A stretch of 17,252 bases of DNA from Caryophanales bacterium UBA6356 (GTDB lineage: Bacteria; Bacillota_I; Bacilli_A; RFN20; CAG-826), in the NCBI GenBank assembly GCA_002440125.1, contig DJRQ01000023.1, positions 1 to 17,252 of the forward strand, in the 5' to 3' direction. Every line of letters starts with the position of its first letter. The first letter of the stretch is position 1. The translations under genes were made by a program, and so were the position numbers. Positions 6,859-14,452 of this stretch are shown here, piece by piece. Under the pieces are notes generated by a model, which had not been told where the DNA came from, did no database searches, and was given only the letters and a program-made list of their open reading frames with translations.

Positions 6859-7416
6859 CTATTTATTAAAAATATCGAAAAGCTCTTGATTGGTGTATTC
6901 TTCAGCACCATATACTTCTTTAAGATACTTTAAACCATATTCATAATCTTCTTTGGTGAAGGAATTGGTCGCCTCAGTGGCGACGACAACCTTATAGCCA
7001 AGTTGATAGGCATCGGCAGAAGTATGGCGAACGCACATATGGGTATGAAGACCGGTAACGATAACGGTTTCTACGCCAAGTTCCCGAAGTAAAATATCAA
7101 GACTCGTTTGAAAGAAGCCGCTATAACGTCTTTTAGGAACGATATAGTCTTTCTTCGAGACGTGAAGCTCAGGAATCACTTCGGCGCCTTTTGTCCCCGC
7201 GATAGCGTGATCTCCCCAAAGCTCGAGTTCCTTATCGATGCCCTTTAAGTGAGCATCATTGCAAAAGATAACAGGGATGTTATTTTTGCGAGCCTCATCG
7301 AGCAATTCGGCCGTTGGCTTGACAATGGCCAATCCACGATCGCATTTCAAAGAGCCCGTTACAAAATCATTGAGCATATCAACGACAAGAACGGCACATT
7401 TCTTTTTATCAAACAT
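6859..7416 (-). CDS. Isochorismatase-family cysteine hydrolase, nicotinamidase-like, 185 aa
   Basis: The catalytic triad is visible: Asp13 (V-V-D-M-L-N-D-F), Lys95 (V-P-K-R-R-Y-S-G-F) and Cys128 (T-G-L-H-T-H-M-C-V-R-H-T), with the conserved cis-peptide region before the Cys. Asp54, His56 and His70 match the metal ligands of nicotinamidases (D-A-H and W-x-D-H-A-I-x-G-T-x-G-A-E). That favours nicotinamide-to-nicotinate deamidation (NAD salvage) over isochorismate hydrolysis, though substrate calls in this family are often wrong. The length is normal for a cytoplasmic single-domain enzyme. AGGAGG lies 8 nt before the ATG. It lies 51 nt downstream of the TetR-family gene in the same direction and may be its target or operon partner. 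Confidence 0.88.
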   Translation of the reverse strand: MFDKKKCAVLVVDMLNDFVTGSLKCDRGLAIVKPTAELLDEARKNNIPVIFCNDAHLKGIDKELELWGDHAIAGTKGAEVIPELHVSKKDYIVPKRRYSGFFQTSLDILLRELGVETVIVTGLHTHMCVRHTSADAYQLGYKVVVATEATNSFTKEDYEYGLKYLKEVYGAEEYTNQELFDIFNK

Positions 7417-7467
7417 CTAAATTTCCTCCTATGAGAAGAATATCATTTTAAGAAAATAAGAGCACGA

Positions 7468-8019
7468 TTAATCGAAAGCCTTTTTCAAAGGAAGGCTCCT
7501 TATAAAGCCGACAACGAAAGAAGCAAAGTCTTCCTTCGTCATTTTGCTATTATTCGTTAGGGTAAAGGTTCTAAAGAGCGATAAAACCCCGTCAATTAAC
7601 CCAAAAGCAAGAAGGTTATCTTGAGTAATAGTTCTCTTCGAACCTTTCGAAGATAGGAATGGAAAGAAGACGGTTCTAATTTTTTCATTGAAACGATAAT
7701 CATTTGACTTAAATAGAGCGGAAAAGATCTTTTTATTCTCTCTTGCGAACAAAACCAAAAAAGAAACGAATTCTTCCAATGTCGAGTTCTCTTTTTCATA
7801 AAGGGCTTTCTCCAAAGAGGACACCAAAGAGTCCTCCAAGGCCGATAAGAGGTAATAAAGCGATTGATAATGAAGATAAAATGTCGACTTGTTTATGTCC
7901 GCTTCCAAGCAGATATCTTCGATTTGGATGCCTTCAAATCTTTTTTGATTGAGGAGAGCGACGAACGAATCCAAGATTGTTTTTTCGGTTTTTAAATAAC
8001 GGCGATCGAGGGATTTCAT
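7468..8019 (-). CDS. TetR/AcrR-family transcriptional regulator, 183 aa
   Basis: Residues 5-55 carry the TetR DNA-binding region: D-R-R-Y-L-K-T-E-K-T-I, a helix over F-V-A-L-L-N, then I-Q-I-E-D-I-C-L-E-A-D-I-N-K-S-T-F-Y-L-H-Y, the helix-turn-helix with the typical T-F-Y-x-H-Y recognition helix. The rest is an alpha-helical ligand domain of normal size. The D-R-R-x-x-K-T start matches the subgroup that includes DhaS-type regulators, which fixes the ATG at 8019, although AAGGG directly abuts the ATG and is a poor RBS. A TATAGA -10-like element (complement of 8029-8034) ends 9 nt before the ATG, so the message could be nearly leaderless. Two direct repeats at 8057-8088 probably form its operator, and the cysteine hydrolase follows in the same direction. 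Confidence 0.9.
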   Translation of the reverse strand: MKSLDRRYLKTEKTILDSFVALLNQKRFEGIQIEDICLEADINKSTFYLHYQSLYYLLSALEDSLVSSLEKALYEKENSTLEEFVSFLVLFARENKKIFSALFKSNDYRFNEKIRTVFFPFLSSKGSKRTITQDNLLAFGLIDGVLSLFRTFTLTNNSKMTKEDFASFVVGFIRSLPLKKAFD

Positions 8020-8056
8020 CCCTTACATTCTATACAAAGAGAGAATATATTTTAAT

Positions 8057-8088
8057 ACTTTTGTCCATTAATAGACTTTTGTCCATTA
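8057..8088. promoter_or_regulatory. Two 14-nt direct repeats upstream of the TetR gene, likely operator
   Basis: ACTTTTGTCCATTA occurs at 8057-8070 and again at 8075-8088, identical, with a period of 18 nt. Read toward the TetR gene this is TAATGGACAAAAGT twice. The core GACttttGTC (or its complement) has small inverted arms. The repeats lie 38-69 nt before the TetR start, just upstream of the expected -35 region, the usual place for an autoregulatory operator. Confidence 0.6.
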
Positions 8089-8109
8089 TTTTATTAGTTC
8101 TTATCGAAT

Positions 8110-8131
8110 AAAAAAGAGACCGCTTGGTCTC
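8110..8131 (-). terminator. Rho-independent terminator of the tRNA-Leu/tRNA-Arg unit
   Basis: GAGACC and GGTCTC (complements of 8126-8131 and 8116-8121) pair around a 4-nt loop, with TTTTTT following on the minus strand (complement of 8110-8115). It lies 8 nt after the CCA of tRNA-Arg and may also end the whole nucleotidase-to-hydrolase operon. Confidence 0.85.
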
Positions 8132-8139
8132 AATAGAAA

Positions 8140-8216
8140 TGGTGCGCCCGAGGCGATTCGAACGCCTGACCCCAACCTTCGGAGGGTTGTACTCTATCCA
8201 TCTGAGCTACGAGCGC
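8140..8216 (-). tRNA. tRNA-Arg, anticodon CCG
   Basis: The minus strand starts GCGCTCGTAGCTCAGATGGA. The acceptor stem is GCGCTCG/CGGGCGC, the D arm contains AGCTCAGATGGATAGAGT, the anticodon arm is CAACC-CTCCGAA-GGTTG (anticodon CCG, reads CGG), and the T arm contains GTTCGAATC. The discriminator is A and CCA is encoded. Length 77 nt. It lies 5 nt downstream of tRNA-Leu(CAG) and is co-transcribed with it. Confidence 0.95.
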
Positions 8217-8221
8217 ATTCA

Positions 8222-8306
8222 TGGTGCACTGGATGAGAGTCGAACTCACACCCGTTGCCGGACTAGCTCCTGAAACTAGCGCGTATACCAATTCCGCCAC
8301 CAGTGC
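8222..8306 (-). tRNA. tRNA-Leu, anticodon CAG
   Basis: The minus strand starts GCACTGGTGGCGGAATTGGT. The acceptor stem is GCACTGG/CCAGTGC with discriminator A and encoded CCA. The anticodon arm is CTAGT-TTCAGGA-GCTAG (closing T-G pair), giving anticodon CAG (reads CTG). There is a class II long variable arm, and the T arm contains GTTCGACTC. Length 85 nt. It begins only 16 nt after the stop of the alpha/beta hydrolase gene. A weak TTCGAT/TATTAT pair (complement of 8338-8343 and 8315-8320, 17 nt apart) might give it a separate promoter inside the hydrolase 3' end. Confidence 0.93.
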
Positions 8307-8322
8307 ATATGAGAATAATACT

Positions 8323-9255
8323 CTAATTGTCGAAAAAATCGAAGATAGCTTTCCAAACCTCCATATTCTCTTTCGTCGCTTTATCCAAATCCATCCTTAT
8401 CGACGGATCGCAATTGGGTTCCTCTAAGCCTTTTTTAAGAAGACTATGGACATATTCCTCGCTACTAGGGGCACGGAAGACGCTATGGCCAGAGCCCTCC
8501 ACATAAATGAATTTAAAACGAGGATCCCCGTAAAAAGCCTTTCGAAGGGAAATAAAGCCAGCCCGAGGCAAAACGATCTTGTCTTTGCTTCCTTGAATAT
8601 AAAGGACCTTGGCATCGCTTTTCTTAAGAAGGCTTATGACATTCGTTCCGCCGAATCGCGGTTCAAAGAAGCGCGAGCCAATCCAAACAATAGGTTTCAG
8701 AAAGGAAAGCCATTTTGGAAAATGGGACAAGAAATTGGTGGCGATGCTCGTGTAGCCGGCAAGAGAAACAATCTTTTCGATGCCATATCCTCTTTTTGAA
8801 CTCGCTAAAGAGCCAAAGCCACCCCAAGAATGTCCAATAGCATATCGAGGAAGATGGAGGGCAAGTCCATCCGAATCGAGCCATCGGAAAAAAGCCTTTT
8901 GATCTTGCATGGTATGGTCAAAGGAAATCATTGTTTTTCCTTCGCTCTCCATAGAGCCGGTATTGTCATAGGCATAAACTAGGTAGCCTTCCTTCGCAAG
9001 AAGGGATATCTCTTTAATGTAACTTGCTCTCCCATCCCCTAAGCCATGGAAAAAGACGATAAGAGCCTTTGGGGCAACGCCTTCCTTAAAATAACGAGAG
9101 CCACTTAAAAGGTTCTTTCCAGACCGAAAGGAAAAGCGTTCCTCAGACACGCCAAAGTCCCTGGCTCTCCAATAGGGGAAGGCAGGCGACCCATCATAAC
9201 GGCGACAACACATCTTCCGAAGGGTGTGACAAATAAAAAGCAAAGACAATAGCAT
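8323..9255 (-). CDS. Alpha/beta hydrolase, serine aminopeptidase (S33)/lysophospholipase-like, 310 aa
   Basis: An alpha/beta-hydrolase fold is clear: oxyanion motif F-F-H-G-L-G-D-G (about 68-75), nucleophile elbow G-H-S-W-G-G with Ser143, acid Asp225 in Q-G-S-K-D-K-I-V, and His257 in G-S-G-H-S-V-F. These complete the Ser-Asp-His triad. It resembles monoacylglycerol lipase/S33-type esterases of about 300 aa; the substrate is not evident. The N-terminus has a short hydrophobic stretch (residues 1-9), too short to call a signal peptide. Met15 is an alternative start, and neither has a strong RBS. The start at 9255 lies 4 nt after the GH3 stop, suggesting coupled translation in the same operon. 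The tRNA pair follows 16 nt after the stop. Confidence 0.87.
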   Translation of the reverse strand: MLLSLLFICHTLRKMCCRRYDGSPAFPYWRARDFGVSEERFSFRSGKNLLSGSRYFKEGVAPKALIVFFHGLGDGRASYIKEISLLAKEGYLVYAYDNTGSMESEGKTMISFDHTMQDQKAFFRWLDSDGLALHLPRYAIGHSWGGFGSLASSKRGYGIEKIVSLAGYTSIATNFLSHFPKWLSFLKPIVWIGSRFFEPRFGGTNVISLLKKSDAKVLYIQGSKDKIVLPRAGFISLRKAFYGDPRFKFIYVEGSGHSVFRAPSSEEYVHSLLKKGLEEPNCDPSIRMDLDKATKENMEVWKAIFDFFDN

Positions 9256-9259
9256 ATCG

Positions 9260-11659
9260 TTATCCGAAAATAAGATGGAAGAGAGCCCCTAAGAGATTTT
9301 TATTTGCCAAGGAGATGATCGTAGAAAGAGTCCTTTCGCTATAGCCCATCGTCAGAGCGAAGCGAATAGGCAAATCCATAAGAGCTGGAAGATTGCGTTC
9401 TTTGTAGCCATCATCAGAGCTCGAGGATTCGTTTAATTGGATAATCCGTTTTTTAAGCTTTTTCCCAATAAAAGTATGCTCGATCTCTTTAAAGGTCGAA
9501 TTGCGAGAAACCTTCTTTTTCTTTTTCCGGACGTTTTTAAAGACACTATGATCGAGAAGGATTTCAAACTCATCGTCACTCACTCTCCAAGCCCCATTCG
9601 AAGCAAAACGGAAATAGCTTGGTAAGACAAAACGATTATCTCTTGAATGATGTCCCGAATTCACTTTTATAGTCTTAGAAAATGAAATATCCCTGCAATT
9701 TAAGCCTAGATCAATGGAATATTCATCATCATTCACAACCCAACTTTCCGATGTCACCCCAAAATGCGAAAAAGCATCATAAGAGAATTCGAAAGCGACT
9801 GTTTTCGCTTTGCCAGGGGCCAGGAAGACTTTCTCAAAAGCTTTCAATTCGCGAAGGGGATGCATAGTTTTTTCGCTTTTTGCGCTAAGATAACATTGGA
9901 TGACGCTAGACCCTTCTCTATCGCCGATATTGGTGACTTTCACGCTTACTTTGACTTTTTGTCCTTCGCGAAGACTTTCGCGAGAGACCTTAAAGTTCGT
10001 CAAAGAAAAATCGGTGTAGCTTAAGCCAAATCCAAAAGGGAACAGTACATCTCTTTTAGCCGATAAGTAATAACGGTAACCAACAAAAACGCTTTCCTTA
10101 TAAAGAGAGACATCGCTCTCGCCGGGATAGAAGAGCGCGCTTGGGCAATCGATGTACCGAATAGGCCAGCTTTCCGCCAAATGGCCACAAGGATTCTTCT
10201 CGCCAGACATTAAGGAATAAAGAGCCTCGCCCTCGGCTTCACCAGCTAAGTACTCTATAAAGACAGCGCGGCACTTCGCGATAAAAGGAATTTCCAAAGG
10301 AGCGCCGGAGGAAAGAACGAGAATGATGTTTTCATTTTGAGCGGCAATCGCTTCAAAGAGACGTATTTGTCTCTCATCCAAACGCATATCGCGCCGGTCG
10401 AAGCCTTCCGACTCTTCGCTATAATTGGTTCCTAAAAACAAAAGGACCGCTTTCGAAGTGCTGGCCAAATCAACAGCGTCAAGCCTTAAAGCCTCCTCAT
10501 TTTCTTTTCCATAAGGATCGTAGCCTTTGGCATAAGAGAGCGGCTTTCCTAATTTTTTAGAGGCTTCCTCGAAAAAATTCGTCAGATGTTCCGTATTTAC
10601 ATGGGAACTGCCAAAGCCTTGGAAATGAGGTTCTTTGGCAAAGGGTCCAATAACAGAGACATCAGCAAAGGATTTTAATGGCAAAATGCCATCATTTTTA
10701 GCAAGCACTATGCTGTTTAAAGCGGCTTTTAAAGCCACTTCATGCCCATTATTCATTCTTTCCTTGGAACGATTCTTTTTCGCTTCTTGGACTTTTTTTG
10801 ATAGGGTTGCCACTCTATCGGCCTCTTCTAAAATCTTATTCTTTGGCAACTTGCCTTTTTTTGCCGCTTTTGAAAGAAGAGAAGGCCGCGTCTTCTCAAA
10901 GCAAGGCATCTCTAGATCAAGCCCACGAGCATGCGCCAAAACCGGATCAAGGACCGCGCCCCAATCGCTCATGAGAAGACCTTCGTAACCCCATTCTTTG
11001 CGAAGCACTTGGTCCAAAAGCCATTCGTTTTGCGAAGCATAGACACCATTAAGACGATTATAGGAACACATCACGCTCCAAGGATTGCTTTTCTTGATTG
11101 CTATTTCAAAGCCCTTCAAATAAATCTCTCTTAAAGCGCGCATATCCACTTCGCTCGAAGAAGTCAGCCGATGATATTCCGAATTGTTGGCAGCAAAATG
11201 CTTCAAACAAGCGCCAACCCCATTTTCTTGGAGCCCATTAATAAAGGAAGCGCCCAGTTCACCAGCAAGTAAAGGATCTTCCGAATAGTATTCGAAGTTC
11301 CGACCGCATAAAGGATTTCTCTTGATATTTATTCCAGGAGCCAAAAGAACATCGGTCCCCTTCTCTATGGCTTCATTAGCAAAAGAGGCGCCGACTTCTT
11401 TCATAAGTTCAAGATCCCAAGAACAGGCAAGAAGAGAAGGCGTCGGGAAAGCGGTCGCTTTTAAAGAGGTTTCAAGATTCGAATCATTCGAATTCAAAGA
11501 AGGAATGCGAAGTCCACAAGGGCCGTCATTCATTTGGATGCTTTCGATAGAGCATTCTGGTAAAGCAAAAGTATTCCAAGAGCCGTTTCCACTTATAAGT
11601 TTTGCTTGCTTTCGAAGAGAGCAATCCTTCAAGGAAAGGGTTTCTTTCTTCTTACTCAT
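9260..11659 (-). CDS. Glycoside hydrolase family 3 beta-glycosidase, 799 aa
   Basis: Family 3 architecture is complete. An N-terminal TIM-barrel carries R-N-F-E-Y-Y-S-E-D-P (about 120-129), K-H-F-A (about 153-156) and the nucleophile motif M-S-D-W-G with Asp232. The alpha/beta sandwich has S-E-G-F-D-R with Glu418 as likely acid/base. An Fn3-like domain spans about 550-665, and a basic C-terminal tail of about 120 residues resembles that of intracellular Firmicutes GH3 enzymes. There is no signal peptide, so it acts in the cytoplasm on imported beta-glucosides or xylosides; the exact sugar cannot be read. I chose the ATG at 11659 because AAGGGG lies 6 nt before it and it overlaps the upstream stop by 8 nt; an in-frame start 14 codons earlier lacks this support. 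Confidence 0.93.
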   Translation of the reverse strand: MSKKKETLSLKDCSLRKQAKLISGNGSWNTFALPECSIESIQMNDGPCGLRIPSLNSNDSNLETSLKATAFPTPSLLACSWDLELMKEVGASFANEAIEKGTDVLLAPGINIKRNPLCGRNFEYYSEDPLLAGELGASFINGLQENGVGACLKHFAANNSEYHRLTSSSEVDMRALREIYLKGFEIAIKKSNPWSVMCSYNRLNGVYASQNEWLLDQVLRKEWGYEGLLMSDWGAVLDPVLAHARGLDLEMPCFEKTRPSLLSKAAKKGKLPKNKILEEADRVATLSKKVQEAKKNRSKERMNNGHEVALKAALNSIVLAKNDGILPLKSFADVSVIGPFAKEPHFQGFGSSHVNTEHLTNFFEEASKKLGKPLSYAKGYDPYGKENEEALRLDAVDLASTSKAVLLFLGTNYSEESEGFDRRDMRLDERQIRLFEAIAAQNENIILVLSSGAPLEIPFIAKCRAVFIEYLAGEAEGEALYSLMSGEKNPCGHLAESWPIRYIDCPSALFYPGESDVSLYKESVFVGYRYYLSAKRDVLFPFGFGLSYTDFSLTNFKVSRESLREGQKVKVSVKVTNIGDREGSSVIQCYLSAKSEKTMHPLRELKAFEKVFLAPGKAKTVAFEFSYDAFSHFGVTSESWVVNDDEYSIDLGLNCRDISFSKTIKVNSGHHSRDNRFVLPSYFRFASNGAWRVSDDEFEILLDHSVFKNVRKKKKKVSRNSTFKEIEHTFIGKKLKKRIIQLNESSSSDDGYKERNLPALMDLPIRFALTMGYSERTLSTIISLANKNLLGALFHLIFG

Positions 11660-12146
11660 TTTTGTCCCCTTCTTTATTTTCAATAGGCTTTTGCGCGTCA
11701 TTTTCGGATTTTTCTTCCTCTTCTAACAAATATGGATGAGTCACAAACCAATGGTAAATACCCTCGAAAACATAGACAAGGGAAAGATAAACAAAGACGC
11801 TTCCCATAACGTAAGAAATGAAGCTATCGTCGCTTGTTATCAAAACATAGAGATCGTAGCCAATAAGAAAGGTGGCAGAAGGCAAGACCAGAATTTTATC
11901 GAGGAGCGAATTTTTCTTCCTTCTCTTCTTCGAGAAAAGCACCCATAAGAAGTCGCCATAGAGAACGAAACCGCCGAATAAGGTGACCCACGTAAAGGCG
12001 ACCTTCTTCCAATCGCGAACATTGATCGAGCCGATAAGGATCAATATCCCAAGAATGGCGAAAACGATGCCGAATATGAGAAGTTCACCCGAATAGATCA
12101 ATTTGCTCTTCGTTAAGTCGTCTAATTTTTTCTTTTTGTTTTCCAT
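11652..12146 (-). CDS. Four-helix integral membrane protein of unknown function, about 164 aa
   Basis: The product has a lysine-rich N-terminus (M-E-N-K-K-K-K-L-D-D), then four hydrophobic segments at about 18-40, 49-71, 85-104 and 108-132. A very basic loop (S-K-K-R-R-K-K-N) lies between the second and third, and the C-terminal tail is acidic, ending G-D-K-N-E. By the positive-inside rule both ends and the basic loop face the cytoplasm. I recognise no family or catalytic motif. The start is uncertain: the ATG at 12146 has no clear RBS, while a TTG at 12170 has a weak GGA 8 nt upstream and adds 8 residues. The stop overlaps the GH3 start by 8 nt and the nucleotidase gene ends 16-40 nt upstream, so it is a middle gene of an operon. 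Confidence 0.82.
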   Translation of the reverse strand: MENKKKKLDDLTKSKLIYSGELLIFGIVFAILGILILIGSINVRDWKKVAFTWVTLFGGFVLYGDFLWVLFSKKRRKKNSLLDKILVLPSATFLIGYDLYVLITSDDSFISYVMGSVFVYLSLVYVFEGIYHWFVTHPYLLEEEEKSENDAQKPIENKEGDKNE

Positions 12147-12186
12147 ATGGAAAAGTCTATCTTTGAGCAAAGGAATTGTCCACTCT

Positions 12187-14334
12187 CTAGAAGGAAACGG
12201 ATTGGCTTAAGAGACGGGTGTTATTACGGGAATTGTTGGATGAATAAGAAGAAGCGCTTAGGCTTTTCTTCTCACGAAGGAAATCGGCTGTAATGTCGCG
12301 ATAGTTAAATATTTCTTCTCCTTCTTTCGTCAAGGCTCCCTTTATGGCGAAACCGCTTGGGAAATAGTCATAAACGCGATCCATATCCTGATGCAAAAGA
12401 AGATAATCCAAAACCGCAATCGTGTATTGGCCACTTCCTTCGAAGCTTCCTTCCCGAAGGCGATAGATTTGGTTATATTGAGCTTCATTCAATAAATCTT
12501 TGCCCGAAACTTCGGCGATATAAACGATATTGTCGAAAGGGAGAGCGCTATAAAGAGAGCCATAGGTGATAGAACCCCCATAAAGGGATGAACGGGCCTT
12601 GTTACACATCGCCAAATCAATGGCATAGCCTTCTTCTATCGCCTCCATGGCCATTGCAGAAGAGGCAAGACGGGGAACGCCTAGGTTATAAGAAAGATTC
12701 CCATCGCTGGTGGCTAAAAGCTCGCTTTCGGCGCCGCTTAACTCTTTTTCATAAGATGCTACAAGTTCCTTCATTGCAACATCGTCTTGATAGGAGGAAG
12801 CGTTAAAAGATATGTTTTCCTTATTTCTTTCCGTTATATTGCCATTATCGACGGTAATCGAAACTTTGGAAACATAGGCGCCATAGCTTCCACCTTGGAT
12901 ATAGGGAATGGAACCATAGACCGACTCTTCTGCTTGGTGGGTGTGGGCGCAAAACACCGCATCGACACTTGAAGCGATCGTCGGGTTTTGGACGTCGCTT
13001 TGCCCAGCGTGAGCGCTTAGAAGAACAACATCGCATGCCCTTTCATCGCGTAATTCTTTGGCTAAAGAAGCCACGATAGGCGTTGGATCTTTAAAATTGA
13101 CGGTGCTGACAAGAGAGCTTGTAATCGACGTAATCTGCTTTTGTCCAATGATGCCGATAATCCCGACGCGAAGACCATTATCAAGGTCCTTTACAACATA
13201 AGGATTTACTAAATCATCGGCAAAACCCCCATATTTTTTAGTTTCTTGTTCCCAATTATAGATGTTAGCGCCAAGAAACGAGGTCGCCGTAAGGCCCTTA
13301 TTCTTCTTGATGTAATCAAGACCCCAATCGAACTCATGGTTTCCTAAGGTGAAGGCATCAAAGCCAATTTCATCAAAGGATTTCGTCAAGAGCTCCCCGC
13401 GATTCGTATTGCTTAAAATGCTTCCTTGCCACATATCGCCAGAATTGATGAAAACGGTGTTCTCGTTCTTTTTCTCTTTGAAAAAGGTGGTAAGGCTGGC
13501 GATTTTACTAGTAGCGCCATGGAAATCGTTTATCGCATAGACCTCCACTTTCTTTTTGGAAGAAGCCACGCATGTCAAATCGTCTAACGAAGAGACGCGT
13601 AAGAGGGTTTCTTCACCAGTCTGCTCAAGATTTCCATAGGCCTTAAAATACGTATCTTTGCTCATAGAGCGGACTTTGGAGAGAATCTTCACCGTTTCTT
13701 CAGTGTTAGAGGCATCAAAAAGAATCTTATAAAAAGGATCGCCATTCCCATTCGTAGCAGAATAGATACATCCTTCGTCATTCGAAGAAACAATATTCCC
13801 CAAGAAGAATTTGGGAGCAAAAACAAAAAGACCATCCATTTGAGCATTTTCTTTTTGGGGAAGTATCGATAAACACTCCACCCCTTCCACCTTTCCATAA
13901 CGGTTTTGGCCTTTAGGAAAAACAACCGGATCATTCACATAGTAACCACTCGAATCCTTTAGGAGCGTTCCTTCGATAGAGACATAGTCGCCAATGGATA
14001 AGGAAGCCTCCCCTTGGTAGTTTTTAATCTTTAGAGCGCTCCTTTTTCGAGACGAAGGGTGGAGCCTCTCAATATAAAAGGACCGAGATTGGTCATCGTT
14101 TTTCAAAATTCTAGTAATGGTTCCTGTGGTCTTCCGAACGGTTTTAGATTCGCTTTCCGAAAGTCCTATAGATATAAAGTCAGAGAGTTCTATCTCTTCT
14201 TGAACCAAAAGGCAGGGATCGGGCGCTCCTTCGCCAAAAGACATTGAAGCAGGTAGCCAAAGCGCTCCGATAGTAGCGGCAAAAGTCAAAAACGTCACGA
14301 AGCCAATAGTTACTCGCTTTTTGTTAAGTTTCAT
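12187..14334 (-). CDS. Secreted YhcR-like 5'-nucleotidase/metallophosphoesterase with N-terminal OB-like domains, 715 aa
   Basis: A signal peptide (residues 1 to about 35) precedes two probable OB-fold domains (about 50-140 and 165-255; G-D-Y-V-S-I-E-G-T-L and T-Y-F-K-A-Y-G-N-L strands). The calcineurin-like domain has dinuclear-metal motifs N-D-F-H-G (Asp270, His272), G-D-M-W-Q-G (Asp300), G-N-H-E-F-D-W-G (Asn332, His333), S-A-H-A-G (His442) and A-H-T-H-Q (His464, His466). The C-terminal 5'-nucleotidase domain (about 515-690) has L-P-F-D-N. Bacillus YhcR has this layout and degrades nucleic acids and nucleotides outside the cell. Here the C-terminus is a Ser/Asn-rich tail with no LPXTG sortase signal, so release or non-covalent retention is likely. 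AGGA lies 7 nt before the ATG. First gene of the minus-strand operon. Confidence 0.9.
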   Translation of the reverse strand: MKLNKKRVTIGFVTFLTFAATIGALWLPASMSFGEGAPDPCLLVQEEIELSDFISIGLSESESKTVRKTTGTITRILKNDDQSRSFYIERLHPSSRKRSALKIKNYQGEASLSIGDYVSIEGTLLKDSSGYYVNDPVVFPKGQNRYGKVEGVECLSILPQKENAQMDGLFVFAPKFFLGNIVSSNDEGCIYSATNGNGDPFYKILFDASNTEETVKILSKVRSMSKDTYFKAYGNLEQTGEETLLRVSSLDDLTCVASSKKKVEVYAINDFHGATSKIASLTTFFKEKKNENTVFINSGDMWQGSILSNTNRGELLTKSFDEIGFDAFTLGNHEFDWGLDYIKKNKGLTATSFLGANIYNWEQETKKYGGFADDLVNPYVVKDLDNGLRVGIIGIIGQKQITSITSSLVSTVNFKDPTPIVASLAKELRDERACDVVLLSAHAGQSDVQNPTIASSVDAVFCAHTHQAEESVYGSIPYIQGGSYGAYVSKVSITVDNGNITERNKENISFNASSYQDDVAMKELVASYEKELSGAESELLATSDGNLSYNLGVPRLASSAMAMEAIEEGYAIDLAMCNKARSSLYGGSITYGSLYSALPFDNIVYIAEVSGKDLLNEAQYNQIYRLREGSFEGSGQYTIAVLDYLLLHQDMDRVYDYFPSGFAIKGALTKEGEEIFNYRDITADFLREKKSLSASSYSSNNSRNNTRLLSQSVSF

Positions 14335-14353
14335 AGGGATTCCTCGACACTCA

Positions 14354-14359
14354 AGTATA
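14354..14359 (-). promoter_or_regulatory. Possible -10 element for the nucleotidase operon
   Basis: TATACT (complement of 14354-14359), preceded by TG, lies 19 nt before the ATG at 14334. A -35 is not convincing (TGAAGT, 16 nt upstream, is a weak match). The unit upstream ends at a terminator at 14406-14437, so a promoter is expected here. Confidence 0.4.
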
Positions 14360-14405
14360 CAGGAAAAGAGAGACTACTTCAGTTCCAATCCTGCTTAAAT
14401 GAACA

Positions 14406-14437
14406 TAAAAAGCCCTCTTTGGAACCAAAAAGGGCTT
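14406..14437 (-). terminator. Rho-independent terminator of the 202-aa lipoprotein gene
   Basis: On the minus strand AAGCCCT-T-TTTGG pairs with CCAAA-G-AGGGCTT (arms 14425-14437 and 14410-14422, 13 bp with one T-G pair and a 2-nt loop at most), followed by TTTTT. It lies 15 nt past the stop at 14453. Confidence 0.85.
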
Positions 14438-14452
14438 AAAAGAAAGACAAGG

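Noticed and set aside
7468..9255. TetR, nicotinamidase-like hydrolase and alpha/beta hydrolase as one resistance or defence locus
   Set aside because: A tRNA pair and a strong terminator separate the alpha/beta hydrolase from the TetR gene, and none of the proteins has a defence-type domain.
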